A DNA stretch of 19,964 nucleotides from Bdellovibrionales bacterium (lineage in GTDB: Bacteria > Bdellovibrionota > UBA2428), in NCBI GenBank assembly GCA_018266335.1, contig JAFEAR010000233.1:1-19964 (forward strand), written 5' to 3'. Made by a program: the position numbers and the translations under genes. Each line of letters begins with the position of its first letter. Position 1 is the first letter of the stretch. Positions 15,815-19,964 of the stretch are shown piece after piece. The notes under the pieces are model-generated. The model searched no databases, was not told where the DNA came from, and saw only the letters and a program-made list of their open reading frames with translations.

Positions 15815-16625
15815 TCGCGAAGCCTCCGTAAGTTTCTTCGGTGTTAAAGAATTTGAACGAATCCGTGAAGTCGCCCGTATCTTGCTCGATGTAGATACCC
15901 ACCATCAAATCGCTCAAGGATTTGATCGTGTAGTTCAGAGCATAAATTTGGGTGAAGTCGTTATGGTAACGTTTAACCGATTGCCCCGCGGGAGCCGGGC
16001 CCGTGTAGCGCTGGAAGAAATCGATCTCACTATCGAAGGAGAGGTTATCGGTGATTGCAATGGAGGGCAGCAACTGGACCGCACCGTTATAAATGGTGGT
16101 GGGTTTTTGCTGACCATCCGGAACGTTCAACTGGTAGCCGTTACGCTGCAAACCGAAACCAATAATGTACTTGGCATAAGCCGTGAAGATACCAAACACA
16201 CGTTTAATGCCAGGACGCACAGAGAAAGAACCGAAGGATCCGTCTTTCTGCGCCGCCATCGTGGTCGGCATGTAATAGCGGTACATCATGTCGACGTTCC
16301 AATCGCCGAGCTTCGCCAAGCGACTGTCCGTTACCGAGAAGCGCACGTAGTTATGAACAAGCTTTGTTTTGTTCTCGCTACCTTCGCGATAATAGAGCGA
16401 GTTCGACATCTCGGGAGTGACCGTATAACGGTCGTTGATCTTAAAGCTGGCGTTAAAGTACAGGTTGTTCCGCACCATGCTGCCGTCGAGCATGGGCTCG
16501 GTGTCTAATTCCACGAAGACGGGAATCTTGTAGGGCTCGGCATAACTCTTGACCGTCGCACCCATAAGGAGGGCAAGGGCTAAGGCAGCTCGCATCACGT
16601 TGTTCATGTTGTGTCTGTCTTTCAT
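15798..16625 (-). CDS. Predicted outer-membrane beta-barrel protein with signal peptide
   Basis: 275 aa from the ATG at 16625, chosen because AGGAG (complement of 16633-16637) lies 7 nt upstream; the frame stays open to a TTG further upstream without ribosome site. The signal peptide is about residues 1-29 (MRAALALALLMGATVKSYA, cleavage SYA|EP). The mature part is rich in alternating aromatic/polar strands separated by turns (NNLYFNASFKIN, LVHNYVRFSV, FTAYAKYIIGFGLQRNGYQL, LMVGIYIEQDTG). It ends in IAKSF, with the terminal phenylalanine typical of BamA-recognised barrels. Perhaps 10-12 strands; I cannot name the family. No cofactor or plug motif is visible. It is first in an operon with the small exported protein and the rhomboid, about 100 nt downstream of eno on the same strand. 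Confidence 0.8.
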   Translation of the reverse strand: MKDRHNMNNVMRAALALALLMGATVKSYAEPYKIPVFVELDTEPMLDGSMVRNNLYFNASFKINDRYTVTPEMSNSLYYREGSENKTKLVHNYVRFSVTDSRLAKLGDWNVDMMYRYYMPTTMAAQKDGSFGSFSVRPGIKRVFGIFTAYAKYIIGFGLQRNGYQLNVPDGQQKPTTIYNGAVQLLPSIAITDNLSFDSEIDFFQRYTGPAPAGQSVKRYHNDFTQIYALNYTIKSLSDLMVGIYIEQDTGDFTDSFKFFNTEETYGGFAIAKSF

Positions 16626-16729
16626 TTCTATACTCCTGCGTAATCCCATCACCACATCCGTAAATCGTGAATGAAGCGTCGGTTTTTTACATACTTTAGT
16701 CAATGCGAATTTCGAAAACTTAAGACCAA

Positions 16730-18082
<1,353 letters not shown>

Positions 18083-18091
18083 TCAAAACTC

Positions 18092-18158
18092 AGAGAGAGT
18101 AACAAAATGGATGCGACGCGGGAGAGACAAAGGCCCCAGCCATTTCGTTACTCTCTCT
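18092..18158. repeat. Inverted repeat with 19-nt arms (18 of 19 paired)
   Basis: Left arm 18092-18110 (AGAGAGAGTAACAAAATGG) is the reverse complement of right arm 18140-18158 except for one central mismatch, with a 29-nt loop. On the minus strand the hairpin is followed by GAGTTTTGACC, a short T-run that could make it an imperfect terminator between the ATPase and eno; on the plus strand no T-run follows. Such length and fidelity is not expected by chance in a 280-nt spacer, so a structured RNA or short mobile palindrome is likely. Confidence 0.75.
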
Positions 18159-18214
18159 TGGCATGCCTTTCGCTAGGGCCAACCCAGCACGCAAGTACCG
18201 GGCTAGCCCAAGGA

Positions 18215-18234
18215 AAGGGCTCCGAAAGGAGCTT
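18215..18234 (+). promoter_or_regulatory. GAAA-tetraloop hairpin covering a Shine-Dalgarno
   Basis: GGGCTCC-GAAA-GGAGCTTT folds into a stem of five Watson-Crick pairs (GCTCC/GGAGC) extended by G-T and A-T pairs, closed by a GNRA tetraloop. On the plus strand the 3' arm contains AAGGAG (18226-18231), a strong Shine-Dalgarno 6 nt before the ATG at 18238, so the stem would hide it from ribosomes. Its function is inferred; the fold itself is read directly from sequence. Confidence 0.5.
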
Positions 18235-18237
18235 TGC

Positions 18238-18324
18238 ATGAGAACAGAGGACGTTAGCAACGCCTTATTTCTTATCGCAATCTTAGTCTTAGACTTGAGA
18301 CCTCTTAGGCAGCTTTTTTATTGA
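18238..18324 (+). CDS. Possible 28-aa hydrophobic small ORF
   Basis: The ATG at 18238 has AAGGAG 6 nt upstream and opens a 28-codon frame ending with TGA at 18322-18324, running antisense over the last 20 nt of the ATPase gene. The product starts with a short polar part (MRTEDVSN) and continues ALFLIAILVLDLRP, a hydrophobic stretch that could enter the membrane, then basic residues. I do not recognise it. The strong ribosome site supports it; the absence of a visible promoter and its small size argue for caution. It could be a leader or toxin-like small protein, or chance. Confidence 0.25.
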   Translation: MRTEDVSNALFLIAILVLDLRPLRQLFY

Positions 18325-19435
18325 AGACCGACAGCGGGTACGGGACGCCCGAGGTTTCAATCATTTCGCGGAAGCTGGGCATGGTGCCAAGGGCTTCATG
18401 CGCACCAAGAATTTTTCCGTCGGGGCTCATGCCCGTCTGCTTGAAGGCGAACAAATCGCGCATGATGTAAATGCCCTTGTCATGGTTCACACCGAGACAC
18501 TCGGAAATAAAGGTGATCTTACGACTCCCATCCCGCAAACGGTTGGCCTGCACGATGATGTGAATCGCCTCGGCCACCTGCGAGCGGATAACGTGCGCGG
18601 GCACACCGGTGTCGGCAATCATGCAAAGCGTTTCCAAACGGTTCATCGCCTGAAAAGGATTGTTGGCGTGCAGAGTGCCCATGGAGCCATCGTGACCCGT
18701 GTTCATGGCCTGCACCAAGTCGAGTGCTTCCGCACCCCGAACTTCACCCACGATCACGCGGTCCGGACGCAAGCGCAGCGAGGCCTTCACGAGATCCCGA
18801 ATGGTGACTTCGCCTTTGCCTTCAAAATCTTTATGCTTGGTTTCAAAGCGCACCACGTGGTTGCTCTTGATCTGTAATTCGGACGTGTCCTCGATGATGA
18901 GCAAGCGCTCGTTGCCCGGAATGCGCGAGCCCAGCACGTTGAGCAAAGTCGTTTTACCGGAACCCGTACCACCACTCACCAGGATGTTGCGTTTGAGCAG
19001 CACACACAAATCCAGGAAGCGGGCCATGTCGGAGCTCATCGCCCCGAAGTTGATCAAATCTTTGAGTCCGAGTTTTTCTTTGGAAAATTTTCGGATGGCC
19101 ATGCTCGTGCCGTTCTTGGCGCACGGCGGGATCACGGCACAAATACGCGAGCCATCGGGCAAACGCGCATCCATGATGGGCTCGCGTTCGGAGATGGGCT
19201 TGCCTACGAACTGACTAATGTTCCGAACGGCCGCCAGCAGGGCGGGTTCGTTCTCGAACTCGCAATCGGTCTTGTGAATTTTACCTTTGATCTCGATGAA
19301 AACTTCTTTGGGGCCGTTGATCATGATTTCGGTGACGCTGGCATCGGCAAGCAATTTAGCCACGGGCTTCAGAAATTCCCTTAGGGAATCCTCGAAGATC
19401 GCGTTTGAAATGCCCTGACCGCCACCACCCGACAT
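18305..19435 (-). CDS. cpaF: CpaF/TadA-type secretion ATPase (type II/IV secretion system family)
   Basis: 376 aa, ATG at 19435 with AGGGG just upstream. An N-terminal domain (about 12-120) contains VTEIMINGPKEVFIE and EREPIMDARLPDGSR, typical of CpaF/TadA/VirB11. The ATPase core follows with Walker A GGTGSGKT (155-162), Asp box IIEDTSE (180-186), Walker B VIVGEVRGAE (from 227) and His box TGHDGSMGTLHAN (246-258). Family role: hexameric inner-membrane-associated motor that powers assembly of Tad/Flp pili or related secretion. The protein is shorter than many CpaF proteins, which carry a longer N-terminal extension. Other Tad components (CpaB, CpaC, TadB/C, pilin) are not in the window. Nine nucleotides separate it from the upstream small gene, so the two are co-transcribed. 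Confidence 0.93.
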   Translation of the reverse strand: MSGGGGQGISNAIFEDSLREFLKPVAKLLADASVTEIMINGPKEVFIEIKGKIHKTDCEFENEPALLAAVRNISQFVGKPISEREPIMDARLPDGSRICAVIPPCAKNGTSMAIRKFSKEKLGLKDLINFGAMSSDMARFLDLCVLLKRNILVSGGTGSGKTTLLNVLGSRIPGNERLLIIEDTSELQIKSNHVVRFETKHKDFEGKGEVTIRDLVKASLRLRPDRVIVGEVRGAEALDLVQAMNTGHDGSMGTLHANNPFQAMNRLETLCMIADTGVPAHVIRSQVAEAIHIIVQANRLRDGSRKITFISECLGVNHDKGIYIMRDLFAFKQTGMSPDGKILGAHEALGTMPSFREMIETSGVPYPLSVFNKKAA

Positions 19436-19444
19436 GATTTCCCC

Positions 19445-19789
19445 TTAGGAGTGGGCCACCTTCCAGAGCACGCGGGCCGTGCTCGGATTGAAGGCCTCGG
19501 TTTCGACCCAACACTTCATCGAGCGCACGAGAATCGCGAGCATCGCAAGGCGAATGGGTTCGGGAATTTCTTTAACGAAGGCCACGCTAGCCTCCGCGCC
19601 ACCGGAGCGACTGAGCGCAAACACTTGGGTCAACGTAGCCACGGCCTTAGCGCCGTAGATTTTCATGAGGGCCGAAAGTTCGTGCCGCGGAATTTTATAG
19701 AAACGCGAAAGATTGCCCTGGCCCGCGAGGGCTTCGAGAGCAATTTCCCAGGTGGGGTCATCCTTGATTATGAGTCTTGTGAGCGCCAT
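19445..19789 (-). CDS. Small uncharacterised protein coupled to the CpaF-like ATPase
   Basis: 114 aa, ATG at 19789 preceded by GGAGGAAG with a good spacer. No signal peptide; the sequence looks helical and cytosolic (DDPTWEIALEALAGQGNLSRFY, SALMKIYGAKAVATLTQVF), with one mildly hydrophobic stretch IRLAMLAILVRSMKCWV. I do not recognise a family. Its stop lies 9 nt before the ATPase start on the same strand, so it may act with the ATPase as an accessory or regulator of secretion/pilus assembly; this is inference from order only. Confidence 0.75.
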   Translation of the reverse strand: MALTRLIIKDDPTWEIALEALAGQGNLSRFYKIPRHELSALMKIYGAKAVATLTQVFALSRSGGAEASVAFVKEIPEPIRLAMLAILVRSMKCWVETEAFNPSTARVLWKVAHS

Positions 19790-19859
19790 CTTGTGCTTCC
19801 TCCGGTACCTACTTCATTCGGCACTCGGAGGGATTTACTAAAGACGGCGTCGTTTTATT

Positions 19860-19876
19860 GGCACCCGCCGGGTGCC
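19860..19876. other. Short perfect hairpin between rpmB and the small gene
   Basis: GGCACCC at 19860-19866 is followed by a 3-nt loop and GGGTGCC at 19870-19876: a perfect 7-bp GC-rich stem. It lies about 20 nt after the rpmB stop on the minus strand, where a terminator would be expected, but no T-run follows on either strand (minus continues AATAAAACG). It may slow RNA decay or be an atypical terminator. Confidence 0.4.
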
Positions 19877-19885
19877 ACACGCGAA

Positions 19886-19905
19886 CGGCTTAAGGACTTA
19901 AGCCG
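19886..19905. terminator. Hairpin CGGCTTAA..TTAAGCCG overlapping the rpmB stop
   Basis: CGGCTTAA (19886-19893), GGAC loop, TTAAGCCG (19898-19905): a perfect 8-bp stem followed on the plus strand by ATTTTTG, the form of an intrinsic terminator for plus-strand transcription. No plus-strand gene precedes it in the window. On the minus strand it includes the rpmB stop codon. The T-run on the plus strand comes from lysine codons of rpmB, so terminator function is uncertain. Confidence 0.35.
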
Positions 19906-19964
19906 ATTTTTGCAGAGCTTTTTTGAGCCCGAGCTTGGTGATCGTGCGCAGACCCGAGGTCGAA
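19898..19964 (-). CDS. rpmB: 50S ribosomal protein L28, C-terminal end (5' part outside window)
   Basis: Only the last 22 codons and one base are in the window. The minus-strand frame ending with TAA at 19898-19900 reads GLRTITKLGLKKAL followed by QKSA. This matches the C-terminal helix of L28, where a strand ending in a Ser/Thr-rich turn is followed by LRTI-K-GL--AL. L28 binds 23S rRNA in the large subunit. Identification rests on this short stretch only, so a different protein with a similar tail cannot be ruled out. It is on the same strand as the small gene and ATPase downstream, about 110 nt away. Confidence 0.65.
   Translation of the reverse strand, partial: STSGLRTITKLGLKKALQKSA

Noticed and set aside
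16626..16729. Possible promoter TTGACT or flagellar-type TAAAGTAT...CCGACGCT upstream of the beta-barrel gene (minus)
   Set aside because: No matching -10 lies 16-18 nt from TTGACT, and the spacing between the two flagellar-like boxes is about 8 nt instead of about 11.

Overview
The window is a chromosomal segment of a Gram-negative bacterium. The signs are an outer-membrane-type beta-barrel protein with a signal peptide, Wbp-type nucleotide-sugar genes, a CpaF/TadA secretion ATPase and a PilZ protein. GC content looks like the mid-50s percent by eye. The mix of house-keeping genes (eno, rpmB) with small uncharacterised proteins resembles Bdellovibrionota or other former deltaproteobacteria, but that placement is a low-confidence inference. 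Gene density is very high, with many 1-4 nt overlaps. I saw no tRNA, rRNA, CRISPR array, transposase or insertion sequence.

Positions 1-13034 form a surface-polysaccharide (O-antigen/capsule-like) locus. It holds a GT2 glycosyltransferase cut by the left edge (minus), a second GT2 with C-terminal membrane helices, a short FlaA1/CapD-type nucleotide-sugar 4,6-dehydratase, a DegT aminotransferase and a Wzx-like flippase (all plus), then a GT-C membrane glycosyltransferase (minus). Next is a tightly coupled plus-strand cassette of four genes (7359-11405) matching WbpA-WbpB-WbpD-WbpE, which converts UDP-GlcNAc to UDP-2,3-diacetamido-2,3-dideoxy-glucuronic acid. A HAD phosphatase (minus) and a DPM1/GtrB-like polyprenyl-phosphate glycosyltransferase (plus) close the locus. 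The dehydratase/aminotransferase pair would make a second, 4-amino-4,6-dideoxy sugar. So the locus appears to make at least two amino sugars, attach them with several glycosyltransferases and flip the lipid-linked product with Wzx.

Positions 13088-14668 are a three-gene plus-strand operon: two soluble proteins I do not recognise and a PilZ-domain (c-di-GMP receptor-type) protein, with a TATAAT promoter element and a strong Shine-Dalgarno upstream. It meets a minus-strand operon (14665-16625) whose order of transcription is a predicted outer-membrane beta-barrel, a small exported or membrane-anchored protein starting at TTG, and a rhomboid protease. Enolase (16730-18025, minus) follows.

Positions 18026-18304 lack a clear gene but are rich in inverted repeats: a 19-bp-arm hairpin and a GAAA-loop hairpin that covers a strong Shine-Dalgarno in front of a 28-codon plus-strand ORF. 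This is the most unusual stretch of the window. To its right are a CpaF-type ATPase and a small unknown gene just upstream of it (both minus), then the C-terminal end of rpmB (ribosomal protein L28, minus), cut by the right edge.
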